55,112 nucleotides of DNA, taken from assembly GCA_029974035.1 (NCBI GenBank), contig JARKQG010000112.1:1-55112 (forward strand). The letters are read 5' to 3'. This document shows positions 1 through 8,694 of this stretch, piece by piece. The translations under genes and the position numbers were made by a program. Each line of letters starts with the position of its first letter. Position 1 is the stretch's first letter. Source of the DNA: Eubacteriales bacterium. GTDB taxonomy: Bacteria > Bacillota_A > Clostridia > Christensenellales > Aristaeellaceae. The notes below the pieces were generated by a model, which was given only the letters and a program-made list of their open reading frames with translations, was not told where the DNA came from and searched no databases.

Positions 1-290
1 GGACGGCCGCCTTCGCCGGCGCGCCGGCGCCCAGCGTGGCGTTCATGTCCCGCGCCCAGTCGAACACCGCGCCCAGCGCGTCGGCGGTGTTGAGGTCGTC
101 GTCCATCGCCGAATCGAAGCGCGCGACGGCATCCCGTCCGCGGGCGGAGAAGGCCTGCTCCTCCGGCGTCATCGGGCGGTCCGGCGCGCTTTCCAGGAGG
201 AACAGCGCGTTGTTGCGGGCGGTGTACAGCCGGTCCAGGGAGGCCTTCGCCTGTTCGATCAGGTCCCGGGAGAAGTTGACGGGGCTCCGG
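1..290 (-). pseudogene. second, partial cysS copy (internal segment only), running off the window
   Basis: Read on the minus strand, this stretch is open from about 285 to the window edge. It encodes a cysteinyl-tRNA synthetase segment starting near [15 protein letters not shown] and running past [11 protein letters not shown] to GAGAPAKAAV. The same segment is encoded again, with substitutions, in the adjoining cysS at 300-553. This copy has no start codon of its own: it joins the end of the first copy out of frame near 287-290. Its reading continues past where the first copy stops, so it carries the normal downstream part of CysS. Either a genuine tandem duplication or an assembly join of two related haplotypes explains it; the substitutions between copies favour the latter. 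Confidence 0.6.
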
Positions 291-553
291 CGGAGAGGGT
301 GACGTTCATGTCCCGCGCCCAGTCAAAGATCACGCCCAGCGCGTCGGCGGTGTTGAGATCGTCGTCCATGGCCTCGTCAAAGCGGGCGAGGGCCTCCCGG
401 CCGCGGGCGGCGAAGGCTTCCTCCTCCGGCGTCATCGCGCGTTCGGGCGCGGACTCCAGAAGAAACAGCGCGTTGTTCCGCGCGGTGTAGAGCCGCTCCA
501 GGGATGCCTTCGCCTGCTCGATCAGATCCCGTGAAAAGTTGATGGGGCTTCGA
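24..553. repeat. imperfect 263-bp tandem direct duplication inside cysS
   Basis: Copy A (about 24-290) and copy B (about 287-553) align at a constant offset of 263 bases. For example GTTCATGTCCCGCGCCCAGT occurs at 41 and at 304, and AAGTTGA-GGGGCT at 273 and 536. The copies differ at many positions, mostly synonymous in the cysS frame. Since 263 is not a multiple of three, the junction shifts the reading frame. Confidence 0.8.
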
Positions 554-1440
554 TACTGGGCGCTGAGCATGAACATGCGCACCGCCTCCAGGTCGTACTC
601 GGCGGCGATTTCGCGCACGGTAAAGAAGTTGCCGAGGGATTTGCTCATCTTGCGGTTGTCCACGTTGATGTGGCCGTTGTGCATCCAGTACTTCGCAAAG
701 GGCTTGCCGGTGGCGCCCTCCGACTGGGCGATCTCGTTCTCGTGGTGGGGGAAGATCAGGTCCACGCCGCCGCAGTGGATGTCAAAGGTTTCGCCCAAGT
801 ATTTCATGCTCATGGCGGAGCACTCGATGTGCCATCCGGGCCGGCCCATACCCCAGGGGCTCTTCCAGGCCGGCTCACCGGGCTTTTGCGCCTTCCAGAG
901 GGCAAAATCCATGGGGTTGCGCTTGACGTCGTCCACCTCGATGCGGGCGCCGGCCTCCCGGTCCTCCAGATTCTGACCGGACAGCTTGCCGTAGCCAGGG
1001 TAGGCCTGGGTGTCGAAGTACACGTCGCCGCCCGCCTCGTAGGCGTAGCCGTTTTTGATGAGCTTCTGGATGATCCTGATGATCTCGCCGACGTGGCGTG
1101 TGGCCCTTGGATGTACGTCCGCCCGCATCACGCCCAGCGCGTCCGCGTCCCTGAAGTACTCTTCGATATAATGGTCGGCGATCGCTTCGACGGTGGTATG
1201 CTCCTCCTCGGCGCGGCGGATGAGCTTGTCGTCGATGTCGGTGAAGTTCTGCACGAAGGTCACCTTGTAGCCCTTGTGCGTCAGGTAGCGCCGGAGGGTG
1301 TCGAAGATGATGAAGGGGCGGGCGTTTCCGATATGAAAGAAGTTGTAGACCGTGGGGCCGCAGGCGTAGATGCGCACCTCGCCTTCGTGCACGGGGACGA
1401 GCTCCTCTTTTTGCCGGGTCATCGTGTTATAGATCTTCAT
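259..1440 (-). CDS. cysS: cysteinyl-tRNA synthetase, C-terminally truncated by frameshifting duplication
   Basis: Class I synthetase that charges tRNA-Cys. The class I HIGH-type motif is seen as FFHIGNARP near residue 35, with the zinc-ligand and cysteine pocket CGPTVYN and the KMSKS loop seen as [10 protein letters not shown] near residue 265. The product is 393 residues; the family is usually about 460-480. It ends in the unrelated tail TSPGT just after [13 protein letters not shown], at the junction of a 263-bp duplication, so the anticodon-recognition end is missing in this frame. The start overlaps the cysE stop by 14 bases, indicating a translationally coupled cysE-cysS operon under the upstream T-box. 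If the duplication is an assembly artefact, the true gene is intact. Confidence 0.9.
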   Translation of the reverse strand: MKIYNTMTRQKEELVPVHEGEVRIYACGPTVYNFFHIGNARPFIIFDTLRRYLTHKGYKVTFVQNFTDIDDKLIRRAEEEHTTVEAIADHYIEEYFRDADALGVMRADVHPRATRHVGEIIRIIQKLIKNGYAYEAGGDVYFDTQAYPGYGKLSGQNLEDREAGARIEVDDVKRNPMDFALWKAQKPGEPAWKSPWGMGRPGWHIECSAMSMKYLGETFDIHCGGVDLIFPHHENEIAQSEGATGKPFAKYWMHNGHINVDNRKMSKSLGNFFTVREIAAEYDLEAVRMFMLSAQYRSPINFSRDLIEQAKASLERLYTARNNALFLLESAPERAMTPEEEAFAARGREALARFDEAMDDDLNTADALGVIFDWARDMNVTLSAGAPSTSPGT

Positions 1441-2146
1441 TTTTTATCTCCTCCTTGGGCGTCAAAAGGCAATTGGGCAGTTTGAACTCCTCGCATTGAT
1501 CGCAGGCCATGCCCTGGGCCCTGCGCTCCATGCACTTCTCCAGCTGCATCAGGCGCGCGGTCATCTCCTCGATGCGCTCTTTGATCGGATCGGGCAGGTG
1601 GATCTGGTCGAGATCAATGCCCACGCGCTCGCCCGCCTGGCGCACCACGCGGCCGGGGTTGCCCACCACCGTGGCGTAAGGCGGAACTTCCTTTAATACC
1701 ACCGCGCTGGCGCCGATCTTGGCGCCGTCGCCCACGGTGAAGGGCCCCAGCACCTTCGCGCCCGCGCCGATCACCACGTTGTCGCCGATGGTGGGGTGGC
1801 GCTTGCCCACGTCCTTTCCGGTGCCGCCCAGCGTCACATCCTGATAGAGCGTCACATTGTCGCCGATTTCAGCCGTTTCGCCGATCACCACGCCCATGCC
1901 GTGGTCGATGAAAAGTCCCTTTCCGATCTTCGCACCGGGGTGAATTTCGATGCCGGTGAGCCTGCGCGTGCGCTGGGACACCAGCCTGGCCATCAGCTTC
2001 AGGTTGTGCGTCCACAGCCAGTGGGCGCGGCGGTGCCTGCGCACCGCGCGGAAGCTGGGGTAACACAGCACCACCTCCAGCGCGCTTCGCGCCGCGGGGT
2101 CGCGGGTCAATACGGCGCGCACATCTTCGCGCCCCCTGAAAAACAT
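1427..2146 (-). CDS. cysE: serine O-acetyltransferase
   Basis: Makes O-acetylserine from serine and acetyl-CoA, the first step of cysteine synthesis. The 239-residue product has the left-handed beta-helix hexapeptide repeats of CysE ([23 protein letters not shown], then [17 protein letters not shown] and the tail VVGNPGRVV). The catalytic His lies in IDHGMG near residue 87. I chose the ATG at 2146 because GGGAGG lies just upstream and the MFFRGRED start fits short Firmicutes CysE; the longer open frame upstream is T-box leader. The C-terminal tail is Cys-rich (four Cys in the last 45 residues), of unknown meaning. It overlaps cysS by 14 bases. Confidence 0.93.
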   Translation of the reverse strand: MFFRGREDVRAVLTRDPAARSALEVVLCYPSFRAVRRHRRAHWLWTHNLKLMARLVSQRTRRLTGIEIHPGAKIGKGLFIDHGMGVVIGETAEIGDNVTLYQDVTLGGTGKDVGKRHPTIGDNVVIGAGAKVLGPFTVGDGAKIGASAVVLKEVPPYATVVGNPGRVVRQAGERVGIDLDQIHLPDPIKERIEEMTARLMQLEKCMERRAQGMACDQCEEFKLPNCLLTPKEEIKNEDL

Positions 2147-2170
2147 GGCGATCCCTCCCATCGGGTATAG

Positions 2171-2385
2171 AAAAGCGCCTCCGTACCGACAGAGGCGCTT
2201 TCGCGCGGTTCCACTCTGCTTCAGAATGCCCTGGGGCACCCTGCGCTCAACGCGCTGTAACGGGCGCGCCCGGCGCGCCTGAAGGCGCGCTCGCTCACGG
2301 ATGCACTTCGGCAGCCTCGCGCAGGGGCGGCTTTCAGCCGGGGACCGCCCTTCTCTGTTGCGTTCGGGTAGCCTACTCTTTCCGG
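2171..2385 (-). promoter_or_regulatory. T-box leader, cysteine specifier, controlling cysE-cysS
   Basis: On the minus strand the leader contains the conserved T-box bulge AGTGGAACCGCG (2215-2204). It is followed at once by an intrinsic terminator (AGCGCCTC / GAGGCGCT, 2199-2192 and 2181-2174, then TTTTC). Stem I hallmarks AGAGA and GGCTGAAAGCC lie upstream. A TGC triplet in the context GAAGTGCATC (2305-2303) sits where the specifier codon is expected and would read tRNA-Cys, matching the cysteine genes downstream. Uncharged tRNA-Cys would favour the antiterminator. Assigned by eye, not by a covariance model. Confidence 0.9.
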
Positions 2386-2402
2386 TCATCGCAGATAACG
2401 CC

Positions 2403-2431
2403 ATTATACCGGCTTTGCGGCCGTTCGTCAA
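2403..2431 (-). promoter_or_regulatory. sigma-A promoter of the T-box-cysE-cysS operon
   Basis: TTGACG (2431-2426), a 17-base spacer and a perfect TATAAT (2408-2403), placed just upstream of T-box stem I. The bases from 2432 to 2716 contain no gene that I can support. Confidence 0.85.
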
Positions 2432-2716
2432 CGGGCAATGGCGCGCGGTGAAGGCATTCCGGATGAACACAATCCTTTGGATTGTCATAACCTGTGAAGG
2501 AAGCATGTTCAAATGTTTCAATGGAATGCGATTCTGTTGCGACTGGGTGTAACAGGCGCACTGCCTTCGCGTGCAAAAAAGCGCCAAATGGCGTGCGCGT
2601 TCGAGTTTCGGCGTCGAAAACGCGCGAAATCCGGGCAGGATATTTCAAAAGTATTTCAAAAGATTGTTAAATGATTGCTTTCGGAAATTTTTTTCTCAAT
2701 ACTTGGCAGGTTTTCC

Positions 2717-2745
2717 TTGCGGAGGTGTCGTATATATGTTATACT
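2717..2745 (+). promoter_or_regulatory. sigma-A promoter of the NlpC/P60 hydrolase gene
   Basis: TTGCGG (2717-2722), 17 bases, TATACT (2740-2745), about 90 bases ahead of the chosen start codon. Confidence 0.65.
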
Positions 2746-2834
2746 GCTACCGATGGTTTTCTTCCGGATTGTGGCAAAAGCGCGCCGCGCAAGCGGCATC
2801 CCCGGGATTATTCTTGAGCGGAGGACTGAACGCG

Positions 2835-4541
2835 ATGCAAACGAGCGGAAAGAGCATGATGAGGGTGGCCGTTCTGGCGGCGCTACTACTGACGCTTTTC
2901 TGCACGCAGGCGATGGCCGCCACGCTGAAGGCCGGCTCAAAGGGTTCCGCCGTATCGGAGCTTCAACGAAACCTCAAGGACAAAGGATACTTTACGGCCA
3001 AGGTCATTACCAGCCGCTATACGTCGTCGCTGAAGAAGGCCGTGGGCGTCTTTCAGATTGCCAACAGCATCCGGCCCAAGGGGGGCTACGGCGTCGCCGA
3101 CGAGCAAACCCAGCTCAAAGCCGCCTCCCCGGACGCGGTCACCTATCCCCAGTACGTCGAGAAGCTGACCGACGCCCAACTGAAGCCCGGCGGCAGCGGC
3201 ACCTACGTCAAAAAGGCCCAGTCGAGGCTCAAAAAGCTAGGCTATTACTCCGGCAAGCTTGACAGCAAGTACCGCTCCACGACCACGGCCGCTGTGCAGG
3301 ACTTTGAGCGCGCCAATGGCCTCTCCGTCGACGGCATCGCCGATAAAGCAACCCGCGACGTGCTCTATTCCGACGGCGCCAAGTCCCGCACCCAGTATGA
3401 CGCCGAAAACTATCTGACGCCGCTGAGCGTCGGTTCCAAGAACACCACCCAGGTGACCCAGTTGCAGGAGCGGCTGACTGCCCTCGGATACTACTGGGGC
3501 GAACCCACGGGCGTATTTGACGCGCAGACCAAGTATTCCGTCAAGTTTTTTCAAGAAGCCAACGGTTTTTCCGCCAGCGGAAGCGCCAACCGGACGGTTC
3601 GGGCGCTGGTCAACAAGGATACCGCCAAGTCGTTTGATCAATGTGTCACCGACGCGGTGAAGCGCCAGCAGCTCGCCCCGGGCTGCAAGGGAGGCGTCCG
3701 GGTGGCTGTGCTGCAGCTCCAGCTGAAGAACCTGGGCTATTACAAGGGCGTCATCACCGGCGCGTACACCGGCGCGGTTACCACCGCCGTGCGCACTTTC
3801 CAGACCTTCAACAACATGAGCAGCAAGTACGTGACCGGCAAGGCGAATACCGCCACCCGCGAACTGCTGCTGAGCGATAAGGCCATCGCCTATGAAACGG
3901 TGAACGGCAGCGACACGCTGAAGTCCGGGTCAAAGAATTCGGGCGCCGTCAAAGCCCTGCAGTCAAGGCTCAAGGAACTGGGCTACTACACTGGCAGCGT
4001 GGACGGGGTGTACAGCAGGGCCGTCGTCTCCGCCGTCAAATTGTTCCAGAAGTACAACGGCCTTTACCAGAGCGGCATCGCTTACAGCAACACCCTCGCG
4101 CTTCTGAACAGCGGCAGCGTGGTGGCCTACACCAACGCGAAGATTGAAAAGCTGATCGACGTGGCGGAAAACAAGCTCGGCACGAAATACGGGACCAAGA
4201 GCGGTCAGTTTGATTGCAGCACCTTTACGGCCTATTGTCTGGACAAGGTGGGCATTGACGTCACATCCGAGGTTCAGGCCCAGGGCCGGGCGATGCTGAA
4301 TATTGGCAAGAAGATCTCGAGCTACAAGGAACTGAGGCGGGGCGATATGGTTTACTTCTGGTCGCCGGACCGGAAGAAGAAGCCGGGGCATGCCGGAATT
4401 TTCATCGGGAAGAAGGGCTCCCAGTACCAGTTCATTCACGCATCTTCTTCCTATGGCAAGGTTACCGTCAGCGACCTGAACACGAATTACTACCTGGGCA
4501 GCAACGGGGCCTTCCTGTACGGAGTAAGAATTTGGGAGTAA
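2835..4541 (+). CDS. secreted peptidoglycan-binding NlpC/P60 endopeptidase
   Basis: Predicted cell-wall hydrolase of 568 residues. A signal peptide (about 8-28, MMRVAVLAALLLTLFCTQAMAA) is followed by five peptidoglycan_binding_1-type repeats, each beginning LK.GSKG..V..LQ and containing LGYY.G. The C-terminal NlpC/P60 domain (about 430-568) shows the catalytic Cys461 in FDCSTF and His519 in GHAGIFIG. The family cuts D-Glu-diaminopimelate bonds in stem peptides. Start ATG 2835 has GGAGG ten bases upstream; a second ATG at 2856 would also leave the signal peptide whole. It has its own promoter and lies 6 bases before the next gene. Five binding repeats suggest firm wall anchoring. Confidence 0.9.
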   Translation: MQTSGKSMMRVAVLAALLLTLFCTQAMAATLKAGSKGSAVSELQRNLKDKGYFTAKVITSRYTSSLKKAVGVFQIANSIRPKGGYGVADEQTQLKAASPDAVTYPQYVEKLTDAQLKPGGSGTYVKKAQSRLKKLGYYSGKLDSKYRSTTTAAVQDFERANGLSVDGIADKATRDVLYSDGAKSRTQYDAENYLTPLSVGSKNTTQVTQLQERLTALGYYWGEPTGVFDAQTKYSVKFFQEANGFSASGSANRTVRALVNKDTAKSFDQCVTDAVKRQQLAPGCKGGVRVAVLQLQLKNLGYYKGVITGAYTGAVTTAVRTFQTFNNMSSKYVTGKANTATRELLLSDKAIAYETVNGSDTLKSGSKNSGAVKALQSRLKELGYYTGSVDGVYSRAVVSAVKLFQKYNGLYQSGIAYSNTLALLNSGSVVAYTNAKIEKLIDVAENKLGTKYGTKSGQFDCSTFTAYCLDKVGIDVTSEVQAQGRAMLNIGKKISSYKELRRGDMVYFWSPDRKKKPGHAGIFIGKKGSQYQFIHASSSYGKVTVSDLNTNYYLGSNGAFLYGVRIWE

Positions 4542-4547
4542 AACGAG

Positions 4548-5375
4548 ATGGATGACATTCGGGCGGCGCGAGGGGACTCGGGCCGCTCTTTTTATCGGCA
4601 CCCGGGGGAGCGGCTGGACGACCTGAACCGGGGCGGCCTGATGATCCTGCAGAAGGAGAAGGGCTTCCGCTTCGGCACCGACGCGGTGCTGCTGGCGGAT
4701 TTCGCCGCGCCAAAGCCCTTTGACCGGGTGGCGGACCTGGGCGCGGGCGGCGGCATCCTGTCCATCCTGATGGCGGACGCCGAGCCGCAGGCGCGCTTTG
4801 ACGCGGTGGAGCTCCAACCGGAGATGTGCGATATGGCCCGGCGAAGCGTATGGGGCAACGGCCTTGAGGGGGGCGTTTTTGTGCACGCGCTCGACGTGCG
4901 CGACGCGCCCCGGGCGTTGGGGCACGCGGGGTACTCGCTGGTGGTATCCAACCCACCCTATCATCCCCGGGGGACCGCGCCGGCAAGCCCCGATCCCGCA
5001 CATCATCTGGCGCGCCACGAGGGGGAGGCCACGCTGGAGGACTTCGCAGCCTGCGCCGCGGCGCTTTTGAAAAACGGCGGTCGTGCGGCGTTCGTATACC
5101 CGGCGCCCCGCGCCTTTGATCTGATGTGTGCGCTCCGGGCGCGGCGGCTGGAGCCCAAGCGCGTTCGGCTGGTGCTGGACAGGCCCGGCGCCCGGCCCAA
5201 GCTGATCCTCCTGGACGCGGTCAAGGGCGGCGGCGCGTGGCTGGACTGGATGCCGCCGCTGATTCTCCGGGACGAGATCGGCGAGCCGACGCGCGAATAT
5301 CGGCGAATTTATCGTATGCCGCTTGACGAAAACGGCGTGAAGCCCCATAATACAGTAGGAGCTGAATGCCAATGA
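4548..5375 (+). CDS. tRNA1(Val) adenine-N6 methyltransferase family protein (TrmN6/YfiC-like)
   Basis: SAM-dependent N6-adenine methyltransferase, 275 residues. The Rossmann motif I reads VADLGAGGGILSI near residue 62; the acidic ribose-binding residue is in AVELQPEMC; the catalytic NPPY tetrapeptide of N6-amino methyltransferases lies near residue 135 (SNPPYHPRG). The N-terminal GFRFGTDAVLLADF segment is typical of the COG4123 family that modifies A37 of tRNA-Val in E. coli. Substrate here is inferred from family only. It overlaps the next gene by 10 bases, so the two are co-translated. Confidence 0.85.
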   Translation: MDDIRAARGDSGRSFYRHPGERLDDLNRGGLMILQKEKGFRFGTDAVLLADFAAPKPFDRVADLGAGGGILSILMADAEPQARFDAVELQPEMCDMARRSVWGNGLEGGVFVHALDVRDAPRALGHAGYSLVVSNPPYHPRGTAPASPDPAHHLARHEGEATLEDFAACAAALLKNGGRAAFVYPAPRAFDLMCALRARRLEPKRVRLVLDRPGARPKLILLDAVKGGGAWLDWMPPLILRDEIGEPTREYRRIYRMPLDENGVKPHNTVGAECQ

Positions 5376-6673
5376 ACCACCGGATCGGGCAGGTCGAACC
5401 GGGCAGTCCGGCCGCCCGGGCGGGCCTGCGCGCCGGCGACCGGCTGATCTCCATAGACGGGCAGAACGTGATCGACTTTGTGGACTACCAGGCGCTTTGC
5501 TGCGCGCGAAGGCTGCGCCTCGCGGTGGAGCGCGACGGAGAGCGGATCGATTTCTCGATCAAAAAGGACGAGTACGCGCCGCTGGGGCTGGCCTTTGACG
5601 ACGAGTTGACGGGCGGCACCCGCAACTGCTGCAACCACTGCGCTTTCTGCTTTGTGGATCAGCTGCCGTCGGGGGCGCGGCCCACGCTGCACGTCAAGGA
5701 CGACGACTGGCGCCTGTCGCTTCTGATGGGCAACTTCGTGACGCTGACCAACGTCGGCGACCGCGAGCTTGAGCGGATCATCGCCCGGCGCGCCTCGCCG
5801 CTGTACATATCGGTGCACGCCACCGATCCGGATCTTCGGATGCGGCTGATGGGCACGCCCCGGGCCCGGACGATCGGCCAACAGCTGGATCGTCTGGCGA
5901 AGGGCGGCATCCGCTTTCACACCCAGGCGGTGGTCTGCCCCGGGCTTAACGACGGCGCGGCGCTGGATCGCACCATCGCCGACCTTTCCGCGCTGCACCC
6001 CGCCGCCCTTACGCTGGCGCTGGTGCCCGTGGGGCTGACGGCGCACCGCGACGGCCTGACACATCTGGCCCCCTTCGGCGCCGAGAGCGCGAAGCGGCTG
6101 CTGGATCAGGTGGACGCGTGGCGCGAACGCCTGAAGGCGCGCCTGGACACCGGGTTTGTGCAGGCGGCGGACGAGTTCTACATCATGGCGGGCCGCGCCT
6201 TTCCGCGGGAGGACGAGTACGAGGGCTATCCGCAGATCGAAAACGGCGTGGGCATGTGCCGGCTGCTGGAGCGGGAGTTTGACGAAGCCTACCGCGCGGA
6301 GGACCGCGCCGCACGGCCCGCGCGGATTGCCATTGCCTGCGGCGTTTCCGTGGCGCCTTTTTTGGAAAAACTGATCCAGGATCACCCGCTTCCGGGCGCG
6401 TCGGTCACGGTGATTCCGGTAAAAAACGGCTATTTTGGGCCGACGGTCACGGTGTCCGGATTGCTGACCGGCGGCGACTTGATCCGCGCCCTCAAGGGCG
6501 TGGCCGCCGACCGAGTGCTGATTACCGAGTGCATGCTGCGGGAGGGCGACGACGTATTTCTGGACGGCATGGCGCTGGACGATGTCAAAAACGCGCTGGG
6601 CCTCGACATCCTGCCGGTGGGCAGGCGGGGAGACCAGCTTTTGGACGCGCTCAAGGGCGCGGTCGCCGGATAA
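5366..6673 (+). CDS. DUF512 family PDZ/radical-SAM-like iron-sulfur protein
   Basis: 435 residues with an N-terminal PDZ-like domain (GSPAARAGLRAGDRLISIDG, 12-31) and a cysteine cluster NCCNHCAFCFVDQLP near residue 90. This is followed by a TIM-barrel-like region and the C-terminal DUF512 domain. Proteins with this layout are annotated as putative radical-SAM FeS oxidoreductases; the reaction is unknown. In many Clostridia the gene sits directly upstream of der, as here, which suggests a link with ribosome assembly or translation (inference). Start ATG 5366 follows AGGAG by four bases; ATG 5372 is an alternative. It overlaps the preceding methyltransferase gene. Confidence 0.85.
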   Translation: MPMNHRIGQVEPGSPAARAGLRAGDRLISIDGQNVIDFVDYQALCCARRLRLAVERDGERIDFSIKKDEYAPLGLAFDDELTGGTRNCCNHCAFCFVDQLPSGARPTLHVKDDDWRLSLLMGNFVTLTNVGDRELERIIARRASPLYISVHATDPDLRMRLMGTPRARTIGQQLDRLAKGGIRFHTQAVVCPGLNDGAALDRTIADLSALHPAALTLALVPVGLTAHRDGLTHLAPFGAESAKRLLDQVDAWRERLKARLDTGFVQAADEFYIMAGRAFPREDEYEGYPQIENGVGMCRLLEREFDEAYRAEDRAARPARIAIACGVSVAPFLEKLIQDHPLPGASVTVIPVKNGYFGPTVTVSGLLTGGDLIRALKGVAADRVLITECMLREGDDVFLDGMALDDVKNALGLDILPVGRRGDQLLDALKGAVAG

Positions 6674-6688
6674 CGGCGGGGAGGGACC

Positions 6689-8014
6689 ATGGCAAGACCG
6701 CTGGTGGCCATCGTAGGCCGGCCCAACGTGGGCAAGTCCACCTTTTTCAACAAAATTGCGGGGCGGCGCATCGCCATCGTGGAGGACACGCCGGGCGTGA
6801 CCCGCGACCGCGTGTACGCCGACTGCGAATGGCAGGGCAGAAAATTCACGCTGATCGATACCGGCGGCATCGATCCCGGCTCCACCGATCCGCTGCTTCG
6901 GCAGATGCGGGATCAGGCGGAGATCGCCATCGAAACGTCGGACGCGATCCTGTTCTTCGTGGATGGGCGGCAGGGCCTGACGCCGGACGACGCGGTCGTG
7001 GCCGATATGCTCCGAAAGAGCAAAAAGCCGGTTCTTGTCGTGGTCAACAAGATCGACAGCGTGGCCCAGGAGGGCCATGCCTATGAGTTCTACGCGCTGG
7101 GCCTGGGCGACCCCATCGCGGTGTCGTCGGTCAATATGATGAATTTCGGCGACCTGCTGGAGGAGCTCATGAAGCTTCTCCCGGACGAGGCGGGCGAGCC
7201 CGGCGAGGACCACCTGGTGCACGTGGCGGTGGTGGGCAAACCCAACGTGGGCAAGTCCTCGCTGGTCAACCGGCTGCTGGGCCAGAAGCGCGTGATGGTG
7301 TCCGACATCGCGGGCACCACCCGGGACGCCATCGACACCCGCTTTACCGACGAGGGCGAGGAGTACGTGCTCATCGACACCGCCGGCATCCGCAGAAAGC
7401 GCGCCATCGAGTACCAGTCGCTGGAGCGGTTCAGCGTGGTGCGCGCGCTGGCCGCCATCGACCGGTCCGACGTGGTGCTGATGCTGATCGACGCCGCCGA
7501 GGGCGTCACCGAACAGGACACCAAGATCGCGGGCTACATCGACGAGCAGGGCAAGCCCGCCATCGTACTGGTCAACAAGTGGGACGCGGTCGAAAAGGAC
7601 ACCGGCACGCTGGAGGCCTTTACGCGCCAGATCCGCGAGCAGCTCAAGTTCATGGACTACGCGCGCATCCTCTTCGTTTCGGTGCTGACGGGGCAGCGGA
7701 TCGACCGGGTGATGCCGATGGTGCGGGCGGTGTACGCCCAGTCCGCCCGGCGCATCACCACCGGCATCCTCAACGATGTCCTGACCGACGCCCAGAGCGC
7801 GCTGGTTCCGCCGTCCATGTCGGGCCGCAGGCTGCGCATCTACTACGGCACCCAGCAGAGCGTGTGCCCGCCGACCTTCGTGCTCTTCGTCAACGACAAG
7901 ACGCTGATGCACTATTCCTATGAGCGATACCTGCACAACCAGTTCCGCAAGGCCTTCGGGTTTGACGGCACGCCCATCCGGTTTGTGCTGCGCGAGAAGC
8001 AGAAAGAGGTCTAG
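6689..8014 (+). CDS. der: ribosome-assembly GTPase Der (EngA)
   Basis: Double-domain GTPase of 441 residues needed for 50S subunit maturation. Two P-loops are visible, GRPNVGKST (near residue 10) and GKPNVGKSS (near 182), each with its DTPGVTR/DIAGTTR switch region and NKID/NKWD specificity motifs. The C-terminal KH-like domain (about 355-441) ends in FDGTPIRFVLREKQK. Length is normal for the family. It lies 15 bases after the DUF512 gene with GGGAGGGACC as ribosome-binding site, and 3 bases before plsY. Confidence 0.97.
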   Translation: MARPLVAIVGRPNVGKSTFFNKIAGRRIAIVEDTPGVTRDRVYADCEWQGRKFTLIDTGGIDPGSTDPLLRQMRDQAEIAIETSDAILFFVDGRQGLTPDDAVVADMLRKSKKPVLVVVNKIDSVAQEGHAYEFYALGLGDPIAVSSVNMMNFGDLLEELMKLLPDEAGEPGEDHLVHVAVVGKPNVGKSSLVNRLLGQKRVMVSDIAGTTRDAIDTRFTDEGEEYVLIDTAGIRRKRAIEYQSLERFSVVRALAAIDRSDVVLMLIDAAEGVTEQDTKIAGYIDEQGKPAIVLVNKWDAVEKDTGTLEAFTRQIREQLKFMDYARILFVSVLTGQRIDRVMPMVRAVYAQSARRITTGILNDVLTDAQSALVPPSMSGRRLRIYYGTQQSVCPPTFVLFVNDKTLMHYSYERYLHNQFRKAFGFDGTPIRFVLREKQKEV

Positions 8015-8017
8015 CCA

Positions 8018-8647
8018 ATGATGATTGCGCTCAAGTGGGTGATCGTGATCGTCGCGGGGTATCTGATGGGGAATTTCTCCGCGGGGATCACCTCGGGCAT
8101 GGCATTTGCCAAGACGGACATTCGCAGGCACGGCAGCAAGTCCACCGGCGCGACCAACGTGCTGCGCACGCTGGGTTGGCTGCCCAGCGTGCTGACGCTG
8201 GCGGGCGACGCGCTGAAGGGCATCCTGGCGGCGCTTCTGGGCAAATGGCTGCTGGGCGAGCTCGGCGCCTACGCGGGCGGCCTCGCCGCCATTCTGGGCC
8301 ACAACTGGCCGGTCTTTTACGGCTTCAAGGGCGGAAAGGGCATTGCCACCTCCTTTGGCGTGATCCTGATCGTGGAGCCCTGGTTCGGCTTGGCAGTCCT
8401 GGTCTCCCAGTTCGTCGTGCTGCCGCTGACCGGGTACATGTCGGTGGCATCCATGGCGTCCGCGGTGTGCTATTCGGTGCTGACGCTCGCATTCCGGTTT
8501 GGCAACTGGCCGGAAGCGGGCTTCGCGCTGGCGCTCACGGGCCTCGCGCTCTACACCCACCGGGCGAACATCGCCCGCCTCCGGCGCGGCGAGGAGCACA
8601 AGACCCGCTTCTCCGGCACAAAAAGGTTTAAAAGACCCGACGCGTGA
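8018..8647 (+). CDS. plsY: glycerol-3-phosphate acyltransferase PlsY
   Basis: Membrane enzyme of 209 residues that acylates glycerol-3-phosphate from acyl-phosphate, the first step of phospholipid synthesis. The three conserved motifs are seen: GNFSAGI near 18, GSKSTGATNVLRT near 44 and GHNWPVFYGFKGGKGIATSFG near 90. About five hydrophobic segments. It follows der by 3 bases, the common Firmicutes order; gpsA, often the next gene, is replaced here by a xylulokinase gene. The C-terminus is short and basic (RFKRPDA). Confidence 0.95.
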   Translation: MMIALKWVIVIVAGYLMGNFSAGITSGMAFAKTDIRRHGSKSTGATNVLRTLGWLPSVLTLAGDALKGILAALLGKWLLGELGAYAGGLAAILGHNWPVFYGFKGGKGIATSFGVILIVEPWFGLAVLVSQFVVLPLTGYMSVASMASAVCYSVLTLAFRFGNWPEAGFALALTGLALYTHRANIARLRRGEEHKTRFSGTKRFKRPDA

Positions 8648-8694
8648 TCCAAAGCCTGAATTTCATTGCGCATAGCCGCAAGGAGGAGGACTTC

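Noticed and set aside
2571..2834. N-terminal extension of the NlpC/P60 protein
   Set aside because: It crosses the promoter, lacks a ribosome-binding site, and the signal peptide begins after 2835.
5309..8599. Very long open frame antisense to DUF512, der and plsY
   Set aside because: GC-rich third positions of real genes create long antisense frames; its product is rich in His/Arg/Gln with no recognisable domain.
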